51,159 nucleotides of DNA. It comes from Kiritimatiellia bacterium (GTDB lineage: Bacteria > Verrucomicrobiota > Kiritimatiellia > RFP12 > UBA1067). The notes below the pieces were generated by a model. The model made no database searches. It saw only the letters and a list, made by a program, of their open reading frames with translations, and was not told the origin of the DNA. Of the stretch, positions 24,168-33,761 are shown in pieces (within the stretch, counting starts at the first letter, position 1; every line of letters starts with the position of its first letter). The stretch is from contig JAFXTB010000007.1 in the NCBI GenBank assembly GCA_017525225.1, positions 1 to 51,159 of the forward strand, read 5' to 3'. The position numbers and the translations under genes are program-made.

Positions 24168-26165
24168 ATGGTTATGAAAAGGCTTCTTGTTGCGGGGATC
24201 CCGTCGATTGCCGTCGCATCCCTGTCGCTCCTGGGACATGCGGCTGGGCCGGTTGTGGTGGACGTCCCGGCGGGAGCGCGACTGGACGCCGTCCGGGATC
24301 GTGTCCGCGCCATGCCGGCCGACCAACGCGCTCGCGGTGTCGAGATCCGGCTCGCGTGCGGGACGTACGAGCTTGGCGATGCGGGCTTGATGCTTGATAC
24401 CCGCGACTCCGGAAGCGTTTCGGCGCCGGTCGTCTGGCGCGGATCGCCAGGCGGGGGTACGCGCTTCGTCGGTGGACGCGCGATCCCGACTGCGGCCTTC
24501 AAGCCGGATCCGTCGCGTCCAGGAGTATTCGTCGCCGACATCTCGGGCTGGCGGGCGGAGTGGCCGGCCAGACGGAACAAGGCGGACAAGTATGAATACC
24601 TTCCGTATCCAGTGCCGGAACTCTATGTGGACGGGCGGCGCATGCGCCCCGCCGGCTGGCCGAATGTGGTTGGTGGCGAACTTGATGGATGGGAGGATGG
24701 ATGGACGACGTTCGATCGGGTAGTAGACCCCGGGACGAACAAGGTGGATTGCGGTACGTTCGCATACCATTCGCTTCGTCCCGACATGTGGGTGAACGAG
24801 AAATTCGCCTATCTGCTCGGCTTCTGGGGCTGTGAATGGCGAGCCGAGGAGATTCCGATCGAATCGATCGACACGAAGGCGAAGACGATTACGCTTGGCA
24901 GCTTCTCGCAGTATTCGCTCAAGGAGATAGTCGACTGGACAAACAGACCACGTCGCTGGCGTGTCATGAACGCACTCTGCGAACTTGACGCTCCTGGCGA
25001 GTGCTATGTCGACATTGAGAAGAGTAGGGTCTACGTCCTGCCGTCAAGGCCGCTCTCTGAAGCCGGGGAGATGCGTCTGTGCTGGCGCGATCCAGACCTG
25101 GTGTCGCTGGACCGGGTCGCCTGCGTGGAGATCCGCGATATCTCGTTCGGCCCTGCCTGGCGGAGTGCGATTGCCGGGACGGGAGTCACGAATGTTGTCA
25201 TCAGCGGCGTATCGGTGCGCAATGTGCGACTGGGGGCCATAGTGCTTCATGGCGCCGACCATTGCCGCGTGTCGGATTGTGACATCGCCGACATAGGGGC
25301 AGGGGGTATAGAGGTCGTTGGCGGCGATCGGCGCAATCTCGTCCCCAGCGGGAACGTGATCGAGAACAACCTCGTCCACGATTGCGGCAAGATCAGGCTT
25401 ACGCACACCTGGGCGATAATGACCGAAGGCGTCGGCGACATCGTGCGGCACAATGAACTCTGCAATTCGATCCACGAGCTCCTTTTCGTGGATGGCAACG
25501 ATTGCCTGATCGAATACAACGTCATTTCGAACTGCGTCACTGGAACCGATGACTCCGGCGCGTACCACTGCGGGCGCAACATCTCCTGCAGAGGGAATGT
25601 GTTTCGATACAACCTGTTCTCGGACATCGGAAACCCAGAGTTCCGCGCGCAGACCGCGCTCTATCTCGACGACGGGCATTCGGGATGGACGATTGACAGC
25701 TGCGTGTTCCGCAATGTCCGTCGCAACACCGATTCCCGGGGATTCGGGGCGGTCCACTGCAACGGCGGGTATTCGAATGTCGTTCGCAACTGCGTGTTCG
25801 TCGATTGCGGCCGCGCACTCGGCTCGCGCTGGGTGTCGGACGAGATATGGAAGAGCTGGCTGAAGAGTCAGGCATGGCTTCGGCGCATAAAGGGCGCCGT
25901 CGATATTGAAAGCCCGGTCTACCAGACGCGCTATCCCGATCTCAAGGGTGTGATGCAGGGCTACCCGCGCAGCTACAGGTGGCAGGCTGCGGAGGACAAT
26001 GTCTTCATCCGGTGCCGGGAGACGTTCAGTGGCGGGAACTGGGCTACGAACAAATGGAATGCGGTCGTCTCCGAACCGGCTTCGGCTGACATCAATGCCG
26101 TCTGCCGCAGGAGGATCCCGCACTTCAGGCCGATCCCCTTCGACAAGATTGGAAGGATTAAATGA
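24168..26165 (+). CDS. Secreted right-handed beta-helix enzyme (GH141- or lyase-like)
   Basis: The 665-residue product has a signal peptide and starts 3 bp after the PA14-like gene (ATG at 24168; 24174 also possible). The N-terminal part (IRLACGTYELGD, VVWRGSPGGGTRFVGGRAI) matches the lead-in of GH141-type and related beta-helix enzymes. Residues ~340-560 contain parallel beta-helix coils such as NVVISGVSVRNV, CRVSDCDIADIG, NVIENNLVHDCG and CLIEYNVISNC. Known relatives include fucosidase/xylanase-type hydrolases and polysaccharide lyases, so the reaction is uncertain. It overlaps the GH2 gene by 4 bases. Confidence 0.7.
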   Translation: MVMKRLLVAGIPSIAVASLSLLGHAAGPVVVDVPAGARLDAVRDRVRAMPADQRARGVEIRLACGTYELGDAGLMLDTRDSGSVSAPVVWRGSPGGGTRFVGGRAIPTAAFKPDPSRPGVFVADISGWRAEWPARRNKADKYEYLPYPVPELYVDGRRMRPAGWPNVVGGELDGWEDGWTTFDRVVDPGTNKVDCGTFAYHSLRPDMWVNEKFAYLLGFWGCEWRAEEIPIESIDTKAKTITLGSFSQYSLKEIVDWTNRPRRWRVMNALCELDAPGECYVDIEKSRVYVLPSRPLSEAGEMRLCWRDPDLVSLDRVACVEIRDISFGPAWRSAIAGTGVTNVVISGVSVRNVRLGAIVLHGADHCRVSDCDIADIGAGGIEVVGGDRRNLVPSGNVIENNLVHDCGKIRLTHTWAIMTEGVGDIVRHNELCNSIHELLFVDGNDCLIEYNVISNCVTGTDDSGAYHCGRNISCRGNVFRYNLFSDIGNPEFRAQTALYLDDGHSGWTIDSCVFRNVRRNTDSRGFGAVHCNGGYSNVVRNCVFVDCGRALGSRWVSDEIWKSWLKSQAWLRRIKGAVDIESPVYQTRYPDLKGVMQGYPRSYRWQAAEDNVFIRCRETFSGGNWATNKWNAVVSEPASADINAVCRRRIPHFRPIPFDKIGRIK

Positions 26166-28993
26166 ACAGGGTTGCCATTTCATGTATCTCCGTCCTTGCC
26201 GTGTTCGCCGCCCATGCTGTCGACGCCACGGTGGAATGGGCCTTCAAGGATGCGATTTCGCTGGACGGCGCATGGGAGATGGCCTACAGCCCGTTCTTCC
26301 CGGAGGTGGACACATATCCGTCCTTCGAGGGGAAGCTCGTCCAGGAGGCGATTCCGGGGTATTGGGAGGACATGGTCCCCGCCTTTCGCGCGGCGGGCAT
26401 CGCCGACGAGTTCCGGATCAATCCCGAGTACACCGAACGACGCCTTCCGCAGCGCGGCTGGTCTCCTGATACGCAGCTGCCGCAGATCTACGGAACATTC
26501 TACTACAGGCGGCACATCTCCCTTTCCCGTACGCGGGGTGCGAGCCTTGCCTTCGAGGGCGTGCGGAACCAGGTGCAGGTGTGGGTGAACGGGCGTTTTG
26601 TGGAATGCCGCCGCGGGTATTCAACGCCGTTCACGATCGAGATACCGGAAGGGTATCTGAGGGATGGCAGGAACGAGATCGTCCTTGCGGTCGCGAACAA
26701 CCTCAATCTCGGCTATCTCGGCGCGGAGGTGCGAGGGTTGACGTCGCGGTCGATCTTCCGTGCGACCGGCGGAGTCAACGGCCATCTCGCGCTTGAATTC
26801 GTCGCGAGCGACATCGGCAACGTGGCGGTGACGACGGCGGACGACCTCATGTCGTTCACCATACACACGGGCGGGAAGGACCGGTGCAGGTACGAGATCG
26901 CCGATGGCGGGCGGATCGTGCGGAGCGGCGAAGGGGCTGGAGACATCCTCCTATCCTCGGAAGGCATGTCGTTCTGGTCACCGGAGTCGCCGAAGCTCTA
27001 TACGCTACGGCTTTTTCGCGATGGCCGCCGCTATCAGCAGAGGTTCGGCCTCAGGCGCCTGGCGGCGAAGGGCGACAGGCTGTTCCTCAACGGACGCCCC
27101 GTCTTCCTGCGCGGGGTCACCGAGCATTGCTACTTCCCGAACACGGTGCATCTGCCAAGGGACGTTGAATACTACAGGATGGTGACGCGAAGACGCAAGG
27201 AGCTCGGTTTCAACTTTGTCAGGTTCCATACCTTCATACCGCCGGCGGAGTATCTTGATGCGGCGGACGAGGGGGGCATGATGATAGAGATCGAGTCGCC
27301 GAATTTCGTGACCGAGCGGGAGTACGCGGCGATCATCGCGTTCGCGCGGCGGCATCCTTCCGTCGTGATGTACTGCACCGGCAACGAGACGCGCATCGAC
27401 AGGCTCGCCGAGGTATATCTGGAGGAGATAGCCGACATGGTCCATTCCAGGACGGACTCGCTCTTCTCCCCGATGAGTGCGCTCAAGGGCGTGTCCTATG
27501 GCGTATACGAGGCGGTGGAGCCGGTAGTGAAGAAGCCGCACCGGCACAACGAGGAACGGGCGGCGCGGCTTGCGCGGTACAGCGACGTGTTCAACGCCTT
27601 CTGCGACAACGCCACATCCTACAACTACATCGGGGGCAGGACGGCGGCGGAAATCGATTCCTGGTCGCCGTTCTATTGCCGCAAGCCGAGGCTTCTGCAT
27701 GAGATCTGCATCGACGGGACGTATGCCGACCTGTCGCTTGAGGGGCTGTACCCGAAGGATTCCCCGATTCTCAGGACAGGCCTCTTCTCGGAGGTGCGGA
27801 GGGTGCTGTCGGAAAAGGGGCTCGTCTCCAGGGCCGGGACATACTTCACCAACTCCTGCGCCTGGGTGGCGCTCGGGCGGAAGTACGCCTTCGAAAAGGC
27901 GCGCGCCTGCAGGACCGTCGCCGGTTTCGACTTCCTCGGCGACATCAACACGCACTGGCATACCTTCGGGTATTCGGTGGGGATGATGGACGAGTTCTAC
28001 CGCCTCAAGCCGCACGAGACGGTGAAGAATGTCCTCCGCTACAATTCCTCCGCCGTGCTGCTGGCCGACTTCGACGCCGATTTCGTGTTTCCCTCCCGTA
28101 AAGTCAGGAATACGTCGTTTTCAATCTCGAACTTCGCGAGGGATATGCACGGCGGCACGCTGACGGTCTCCCTGGAGGATGACGGAGGGCATGTGGTTTT
28201 CTCGCGACGCATCGATTCAGTCCCCGCGTCGTTGGGAGAAGTCACCAGGCTCGCCACGGTCGATATCGCATTTCCGGACGCAGCGATGCCGCAGAGGCTC
28301 CATCTGTCGGCACGTCTCGTAGCCGAAGGCGTCTCCGTGGAGAACCGCTGGGACTGCTATGTCTTTCCGAAGCCTGGCGAGGTGTCCGGCGGGGCGCAGG
28401 TTCGTGTCTGCACGGACATCTCGCGGGATGATCTCCTTTCGGCCATGTGGCGCGGCGAACGGGTGCTGCTGCTCGGCAAGGGGCCGTTCAAGACGTCGCC
28501 AATGACCTTCTGCACGGGGCGGCCGGGGCGGTGCGGCGGCAATTTCGCCACGGTAGTGAAGGCGGGGCATCCTGCACTTGAGGGATTCCCGCACGATGGA
28601 TATTGCTCCTGGCAGTTCCGGCGGATGATGGAGGGTGCCTCGGCATTCCAGCTCGAGTCGGATGTTCCGTTCGACCCGATCATCGATGTCGCAAGTTCCG
28701 TCAAGCTCCCGATCCGCCAGGCTGCGCTGTTCGAGTACCGGGTCGGCGGCGGTCGGCTTCTTGCGTGCTCGTTCAATCTCCACGCGGACGATCCGGCGGG
28801 CGTCTATCTGTGCTCCTTGCTTTGTCGCTATGTCGCGTCCGGTGCGTTCGTACCTTCGGCTACGTTGACGGTCAACGATCTGGCCGCGCTCGTCGACACG
28901 CCGCAGGTGACGTCGAAACGCGATCCGAACCGAGCCATGAACCCCGGGGATCCGGCCCGCTACATCCGGATGGGAAAGGACCTAATGCCATGA
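26162..28993 (+). CDS. Secreted GH2-family beta-glycosidase
   Basis: The 943-residue product has a signal peptide (MNRVAISCISVLAVFAAHAVDA). A GH2 sugar-binding domain follows (YGTFYYRRHISL, VWVNGRFVECRRGYSTPF), then an Ig-like domain and a TIM barrel. LNGRPVFLRGVTEHCYFP is the typical GH2 barrel entry, and the acid/base glutamate lies in CTGNETR near residue 407. A ~270-residue C-terminal extension is unassigned. The family removes beta-linked galactose, glucuronate or mannose from glycan ends; specificity is not visible. Its ends overlap both neighbours by 4 bases. Confidence 0.85.
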   Translation: MNRVAISCISVLAVFAAHAVDATVEWAFKDAISLDGAWEMAYSPFFPEVDTYPSFEGKLVQEAIPGYWEDMVPAFRAAGIADEFRINPEYTERRLPQRGWSPDTQLPQIYGTFYYRRHISLSRTRGASLAFEGVRNQVQVWVNGRFVECRRGYSTPFTIEIPEGYLRDGRNEIVLAVANNLNLGYLGAEVRGLTSRSIFRATGGVNGHLALEFVASDIGNVAVTTADDLMSFTIHTGGKDRCRYEIADGGRIVRSGEGAGDILLSSEGMSFWSPESPKLYTLRLFRDGRRYQQRFGLRRLAAKGDRLFLNGRPVFLRGVTEHCYFPNTVHLPRDVEYYRMVTRRRKELGFNFVRFHTFIPPAEYLDAADEGGMMIEIESPNFVTEREYAAIIAFARRHPSVVMYCTGNETRIDRLAEVYLEEIADMVHSRTDSLFSPMSALKGVSYGVYEAVEPVVKKPHRHNEERAARLARYSDVFNAFCDNATSYNYIGGRTAAEIDSWSPFYCRKPRLLHEICIDGTYADLSLEGLYPKDSPILRTGLFSEVRRVLSEKGLVSRAGTYFTNSCAWVALGRKYAFEKARACRTVAGFDFLGDINTHWHTFGYSVGMMDEFYRLKPHETVKNVLRYNSSAVLLADFDADFVFPSRKVRNTSFSISNFARDMHGGTLTVSLEDDGGHVVFSRRIDSVPASLGEVTRLATVDIAFPDAAMPQRLHLSARLVAEGVSVENRWDCYVFPKPGEVSGGAQVRVCTDISRDDLLSAMWRGERVLLLGKGPFKTSPMTFCTGRPGRCGGNFATVVKAGHPALEGFPHDGYCSWQFRRMMEGASAFQLESDVPFDPIIDVASSVKLPIRQAALFEYRVGGGRLLACSFNLHADDPAGVYLCSLLCRYVASGAFVPSATLTVNDLAALVDTPQVTSKRDPNRAMNPGDPARYIRMGKDLMP

Positions 28994-30264
28994 GCCTAAT
29001 AACCGTATCCTTCGCGGCCGCTTCGCTGTGCGCCGCCACGCTGCCGCCGTTCCCCTCCTTTTCGCCGCCGCGAGCGGTCACCGGAGGAGAACACGACCAT
29101 TTCCTCGCCAACTACTTCGCAATCAACTGCTGGAGTCCAGACAATCGCTACATGCTGACCCTCGAGACGGACATCAAGAATACATTGCCGGATGGAAGGC
29201 CGTGCGTGCTCGGACTCGTGGATCTTGCGGACGGGAACCGGTTCATCCCCGTGACAACCACGCGGTGCTGGAACTTCCAGGAGGCGACGATGGCCCACTG
29301 GGTTCCGTGGGCGAAAGACACCTTCGTGTTCAACGACATCCGCGATGGCCGTTTCTGCGCGGTGATGATGAACTGGAAGACGCGCAGGGAGCGGGTGTTC
29401 CCCGGCTATCCGGTAAGCGCCGTATCCGAGGATGGGGCGTTCGCACTCTCCATCAACTATGCGCGGCTCTACTGCACGCGGCCTGACTATGGGTACGCCG
29501 GACGCGGGCAGGATCCACGGCTCGGCACGGTGTTCCCGGAGGATGACGGCATCTTTCGCCTGGACCTGCGCACCGGCGAGGCCCGGTTGATCGTCAGCTG
29601 CGCATCGGTACGGGACCAGGTGCCGCCCGTGACGGGTACGAACGGTCTCAGCTACCTCTGCCATACGGCCATCTCGAAGGACTTCCGGAGGATATTCTTC
29701 CTGTCGCGTTCGGTGGGTGAACCGAACGAGGGCGGGCGGAAGAAGAAAAGGGTGCGCTGGGAGACGACCGCCTTCACCGCAACCGTGGACGGGACGGACA
29801 TCAGGCGGTGCTTCCCTGACGGATGGGGTGCATCGCATTTCAACTGGAAGCCGAACCTGTCCGTGCGCGATGCCGCGACGATGGTGGTGACATGCAACGT
29901 GAACGGCAACCGTCGCGTATGCTCGCATGTGGAATTCGTTGTAGGGGAGGAGGAAAAGGTCCGCAGGATCGGCGGAGCGGAAATGGACTTCGACGGACAC
30001 TGCATCTACTCCCCCGACGGAAGATTCGTCAGCGGGGACGGCTACTGGGACAAGAACTATTTCCGCCACTGGAAGATCGTGCGTCTTGCGGACGATGCCG
30101 TCAGGGACCTTGGCTCGTACTTCATCCCGGAGATATACCGTCATACCTACTGTCGGTGCGACCTTCATCCGCGATGGCGCCCCGACGGACGCCAGATCGC
30201 CTTCAACTCGGTACACGAGGGGACTCGCCAGGTCTACGTGATGGATGTCACGGCAGGGAAATAG
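28990..30264 (+). CDS. Secreted beta-propeller protein, oligogalacturonate lyase (PL22)-like
   Basis: The 424-residue product begins at the ATG inside the GH2 stop codon (ATGA), followed by a signal peptide (MSLITVSFAAASLCAA). Propeller blades are seen as CWSPDNRYMLTLETD, HCIYSPDGRFVSGDG and LHPRWRPDGRQIAFNSVHEG, the TolB/PL22 type. PL22 enzymes split short galacturonate oligomers in the cytoplasm, so a secreted relative may act on another uronate or only bind. It is the last gene of the operon; a new promoter lies 67 bp downstream. A longer frame from 28603 is rejected because it overlaps the GH2 gene. Confidence 0.65.
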   Translation: MSLITVSFAAASLCAATLPPFPSFSPPRAVTGGEHDHFLANYFAINCWSPDNRYMLTLETDIKNTLPDGRPCVLGLVDLADGNRFIPVTTTRCWNFQEATMAHWVPWAKDTFVFNDIRDGRFCAVMMNWKTRRERVFPGYPVSAVSEDGAFALSINYARLYCTRPDYGYAGRGQDPRLGTVFPEDDGIFRLDLRTGEARLIVSCASVRDQVPPVTGTNGLSYLCHTAISKDFRRIFFLSRSVGEPNEGGRKKKRVRWETTAFTATVDGTDIRRCFPDGWGASHFNWKPNLSVRDAATMVVTCNVNGNRRVCSHVEFVVGEEEKVRRIGGAEMDFDGHCIYSPDGRFVSGDGYWDKNYFRHWKIVRLADDAVRDLGSYFIPEIYRHTYCRCDLHPRWRPDGRQIAFNSVHEGTRQVYVMDVTAGK

Positions 30265-30330
30265 TGGACCGTTCTGCGTAACGCAATCGCGCGGGCGCAT
30301 CCGCGAATCGTGCATTGTTTTGGATTTGCG

Positions 30331-30359
30331 TTGCCTTTGCGCGGGAAAAGGGGTATAAT
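30331..30359 (+). promoter_or_regulatory. Promoter of the TRL lipoprotein gene
   Basis: TTGCCT (30331-30336) and TATAAT (30354-30359) are spaced by 17 bases. The bases just before the -10 box are again G-rich (GGGG). Confidence 0.6.
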
Positions 30360-30412
30360 CAGACCATCCCCCGCCTGAATGGTTCGGGCGGGCGGAACAA
30401 GGAGAAACGAAA

Positions 30413-30745
30413 ATGAAGAAACTGATGATTGCGTCGGGCGCGCTCTGCGCCGCGCTGCTTACCGGCTGCTGCTCGCAGGGTGGCCCGATCACCACGGTCG
30501 CCATCACCGGAGGCATCGTGCTGGATCATCGTGCCCCTGGCGCGTTCGATGTCGACAACTCCGTGAAGTGCGCCAAGTGCGGCACGGCCACGAGCAAGGG
30601 CATCGTCCTGTACACCACCGGCGACAGCTCCATCAAGGCGGCAATGGATGCCGGCGGCATCACCAAGATCCACCACATCGATTTCGAGACCAAGAACATC
30701 TTCAACGTCTACACCGAGACGTCGACGATCGTCTGGGGCGAATAG
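30413..30745 (+). CDS. TRL-family lipoprotein
   Basis: The 110-residue protein has a lipoprotein signal (hydrophobic run ending LLTGC, Cys19). The mature part contains KCGTATSKGIVLYTTGDSSI, AAMDAGGITKIHHIDFE and TETSTIVWGE, the conserved pattern of the TRL-like family (small exported proteins of unknown role, named after a tRNA-associated locus). AAGGAGAAAC precedes the ATG. The FAD oxidoreductase begins 3 bp after the stop, so the two share a transcript. Confidence 0.8.
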   Translation: MKKLMIASGALCAALLTGCCSQGGPITTVAITGGIVLDHRAPGAFDVDNSVKCAKCGTATSKGIVLYTTGDSSIKAAMDAGGITKIHHIDFETKNIFNVYTETSTIVWGE

Positions 30746-30748
30746 GCC

Positions 30749-32404
30749 ATGTGGAAGATGGCGTTCATCGCCTCTCTCGCGGCGTCCGCGGCCTTGTCGG
30801 TCGCGGGCGCCGTAGATGTCGACGTGGTGATATACGGTTCCACGCCGGCCGCGATATCCGCCGCGGTGCAGTCGAGGCGCATGGGGCATAGCGCCGTGGT
30901 AGTGTCGCCGGAGACGCGGATAGGCGGGCTTACCACGGGCGGGCTCGGACAGACCGACATCGGCAACAAGTCGGCGTTCGGGGGCATAGCGCTTGAGTTC
31001 TACCGCGCCGTGGCCGTATACTATTCCGACCGTTCGCGCTGGACCCGCCAGTCGCCCGAGTCGTATTTCCCCGACGGCCAGTGCGCCGGCACGCGCAACA
31101 GGGAGACGATGTGGACGTTCGAACCGTCGGCCGCACTGTCGATACTCGAGGGCTGGGAGAGGCGCGACGGGCTGGACATACGCCGTGGCGAGCTGCTCGA
31201 CCGCGAGAAGGGCGTAGTGAAGAATGATGGGCGCATAGCCGCCATCAGGACGCTTTCAGGAAATGAATATCGCGGCAAGGTGTTCGTGGACGCCACGTAC
31301 GAGGGCGATCTCATGGCGGCGGCGGGAGTGTCGTACACGGTCGGGCGCGAGGCGAATTCCACATACGGCGAGACCTTGAACGGTAACCAGCCGGGACAGG
31401 CGAAGTTCCACCAACTCAATGCGGGCGTCGATCCGTACGTGGTGAAGGGCGATCCGTCGAGCGGGCTTCTGCCGGGCATCGAGCCGCCTGACCCATCCTT
31501 CAGGCCGGGCGATGGCGACCGGCGCGTGCAGGCGTACTGCTTCCGCATGTGCCTTACCGACGATCCGTCCAACATGATCCCGTTCGCGAAGCCGGCAGGC
31601 TACGACGAGCGTGAATACGAGCTTCTTTTCCGGCATCTGGCCATCGCGCCGCTGGATCGCGACGGGATGCCCTGGATAAACTCGAAGATGCCGAACCGCA
31701 AGACGGACACGAATAACCGCACGGGCTTCGCCACCGACTTCATCGGCAGGAACTGGCGGTGGCCGGAGGCCTCGTACGCCGAGCGCGAGAAGATCCGCGC
31801 GGAGCACCTCAGATACCAGCAGGGGTTGATGTGGACGCTCGCGAACCATCCGCGGGTACCGGCGACGATACGCGAGAGGGTCTCGAAGTGGGGAACCTGC
31901 AGGGACGAGTTCGCCGACGGCCTCGGCGACGGCTGGCAGACCCAGCTGTACGTGCGCGAGGGCAGGCGCATGGTGGGCGAATACGTGATGACGGAGGCCA
32001 ACTGCCGCGGAACGGCCATCGCGCCGCGTCCAGTGGCGATGGGGGCCTACAACATGGACTCCCACCATGTCAGGAGGTATGTGGGCGAGGACGGCTTCGT
32101 GCACAATGAAGGCGATGTGGAGGTGGGTACCGACAAGCGCGGGCGGCGCTTCCCGCCATACCCGATAGACTATGGAGCCGTTGTGCCGAAGCGCGGGGAA
32201 TGCGCCAACCTCGTGGTGCCGGTGTGCCTGTCCGCCTCGCACATCGCGTTCGGGTCCATCCGCATGGAACCGGTGTTCTTCGCGCTCGGGCAGGTGGCCG
32301 GCACGGCGGCCTCGCTGGCGTGCGAGGGCGCGTGTGCCGTGCAGGATGTCGACTACGCGAAACTGTCCAGCCGCCTCCTGGCCGACGGACAGGTGCTGCG
32401 CTGA
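30749..32404 (+). CDS. Exported FAD-dependent oxidoreductase
   Basis: The 551-residue product has a signal peptide (MWKMAFIASLAASAALSVAGA). A Rossmann FAD-binding start follows directly: VDVVIYGSTPAAISAAVQSRRMG, with an acidic/serine strand end and IGGLTTGGLGQTD. FVDATYEGDLMAAAGV and SHIAFGSIRMEPVFFALGQVAGTAA are typical of the FAD_oxidored family (often annotated xanthan lyase-like or glucose-inhibited division A-like) in glycan-degrading bacteria. The substrate is unknown; a sugar-alcohol or amine oxidation in the periplasm is possible. It is coupled to the TRL lipoprotein gene. Confidence 0.8.
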   Translation: MWKMAFIASLAASAALSVAGAVDVDVVIYGSTPAAISAAVQSRRMGHSAVVVSPETRIGGLTTGGLGQTDIGNKSAFGGIALEFYRAVAVYYSDRSRWTRQSPESYFPDGQCAGTRNRETMWTFEPSAALSILEGWERRDGLDIRRGELLDREKGVVKNDGRIAAIRTLSGNEYRGKVFVDATYEGDLMAAAGVSYTVGREANSTYGETLNGNQPGQAKFHQLNAGVDPYVVKGDPSSGLLPGIEPPDPSFRPGDGDRRVQAYCFRMCLTDDPSNMIPFAKPAGYDEREYELLFRHLAIAPLDRDGMPWINSKMPNRKTDTNNRTGFATDFIGRNWRWPEASYAEREKIRAEHLRYQQGLMWTLANHPRVPATIRERVSKWGTCRDEFADGLGDGWQTQLYVREGRRMVGEYVMTEANCRGTAIAPRPVAMGAYNMDSHHVRRYVGEDGFVHNEGDVEVGTDKRGRRFPPYPIDYGAVVPKRGECANLVVPVCLSASHIAFGSIRMEPVFFALGQVAGTAASLACEGACAVQDVDYAKLSSRLLADGQVLR

Positions 32405-32429
32405 TCTGTTGGTGGATGAAAGAGGGGGA

Positions 32430-32459
32430 TTGTCCACGCAAGCCCCGATATGGTATAAT
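32430..32459 (+). promoter_or_regulatory. Promoter giving a leaderless aminotransferase mRNA
   Basis: TTGTCC (32430-32435) and TATAAT (32454-32459) are spaced by 18 bases. The ATG begins at 32466, the seventh base after the -10 box, which is where transcription would normally start. No ribosome-binding site fits in between. Confidence 0.65.
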
Positions 32460-32465
32460 CTCCGC

Positions 32466-33752
32466 ATGAATCCATTGGCAACAAGACTCAACAGGGCGCT
32501 GGGGCCCGCGGCGGCGTTCCTTTCGCGGGAAGGGCGGCGCATGTACTTTCCGTACGGCGGCATCCTCGGCCAGGGCGCCGAAGCCAAGGCCTGCGCCATC
32601 AACGCCACGGTGGGCATGGCGTTCGAGGAGGATGGTTCTCCGCTCGTGATGGACTGCTTCTCGGACCAGGTGAAGCTTGGCCGCAGGGCGTTCCTGTATG
32701 CGGGCTCGTTCGGTCTGCCGCAGCTGCGCGCGCGCTGGAAGGAGCTGCAGATCGCGAAGAATCCCTCCTTGAAGGGCGTGACGTACTCCAATCCCGTTGT
32801 CACCCATGCGCTGACGCACGGCATCCGCATAGTGGCGGAGCTGTTCGCAGACCCGTCGGACCGTCTTGTGGCGCCGGACCTCTACTGGGACAACTACGCG
32901 CTCATCTTCAGCGAGGCCGTCGGCACGCCGATGGAGACGTTCAACACATTTCGTCGTGGCGCGTTCGACGCGGCGGCGATGAAGGCCGCGCTCATGAAGC
33001 CGGGCGCGAAGAAGCTGCTCATCCTCAACTTCCCCAACAACCCTACCGGCTACACGGCCACGTTCGAGGACGCGCGCCGCATCGTGGCGGCGGTCAAGGC
33101 CGCGGCATCGGCGGGCAAGAGGATAGTCGTGGTGCTCGACGACGCCTATTTCGGCCTCGTGTACGAGAAGGGCATACATGCCGAATCGCTCTTCGCCGAG
33201 TTCGCGTCGCTCCATCGCAACGTGCTGGCAGTGAAGCTCGACGGCACCACCAAGGAGGACTACGCATGGGGGCTGCGCGTGGGCTTCATCTCCTTCGCCT
33301 TCAAGGGGGCGACGGCGGAGCAGCTCAAGGCGCTGGAAGACAAGGCCGCGGGCAACGTGCGCAGCGGCATATCCAACGCGTCGTCGCTCGGCCAGCACCT
33401 CGCGCTGGCGGCATACGCCGACAAGGGCTATGCGCGGCAGAAGCGGCAGAAGTACGATGTGCTCAGGCGCCGCTACATGGCCATCCGTCGGCTGCTGGCG
33501 GAAAACCCCGGATACGCGGAGTTCTTCGAGCCGATGCCGTTCAATAGCGGATACTTCATGTGCGTGAAGCCCAAGGGGGTCGACGCCGAGGAGGTGCGGC
33601 GGCACCTGGTGGCCAAGTATTCGACCGGTGTGATCGTCCTTTCCGGACTGGTCCGGCTGGCGTTCTCCACCGTGCCCGTGGCGAAGCTGCCCAGGCTTTT
33701 CGCCAACGTGGCCGCCGCCATCGCCGATCTGCAGAAGAAGAAAGAGAAGTAG
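32466..33752 (+). CDS. PLP-dependent aminotransferase, class I/II
   Basis: The 428-residue cytoplasmic enzyme is a fold-type I aminotransferase. It carries ILNFPNNPTGY (cofactor-site Asn), VVLDDAYFGLVY (Asp and Tyr that contact the pyridoxal ring) and a Schiff-base lysine in LDGTTKEDYAWGLRVGF. LVRLAFSTVP near the C-terminus supplies the substrate-carboxylate arginine. The specific amino acid is unknown. argF starts 9 bp after its stop, so a role near arginine or glutamate-family metabolism is possible. The start codon coincides with the predicted transcription start. Confidence 0.82.
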   Translation: MNPLATRLNRALGPAAAFLSREGRRMYFPYGGILGQGAEAKACAINATVGMAFEEDGSPLVMDCFSDQVKLGRRAFLYAGSFGLPQLRARWKELQIAKNPSLKGVTYSNPVVTHALTHGIRIVAELFADPSDRLVAPDLYWDNYALIFSEAVGTPMETFNTFRRGAFDAAAMKAALMKPGAKKLLILNFPNNPTGYTATFEDARRIVAAVKAAASAGKRIVVVLDDAYFGLVYEKGIHAESLFAEFASLHRNVLAVKLDGTTKEDYAWGLRVGFISFAFKGATAEQLKALEDKAAGNVRSGISNASSLGQHLALAAYADKGYARQKRQKYDVLRRRYMAIRRLLAENPGYAEFFEPMPFNSGYFMCVKPKGVDAEEVRRHLVAKYSTGVIVLSGLVRLAFSTVPVAKLPRLFANVAAAIADLQKKKEK

Positions 33753-33761
33753 GATACCGAA

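Noticed and set aside
28603-28989. Long frame extending the propeller gene upstream to 28603
   Set aside because: It overlaps the GH2 gene by almost 400 bases, and the ATG at 28990 is followed by a signal peptide and uses an ATGA overlap like its neighbours.
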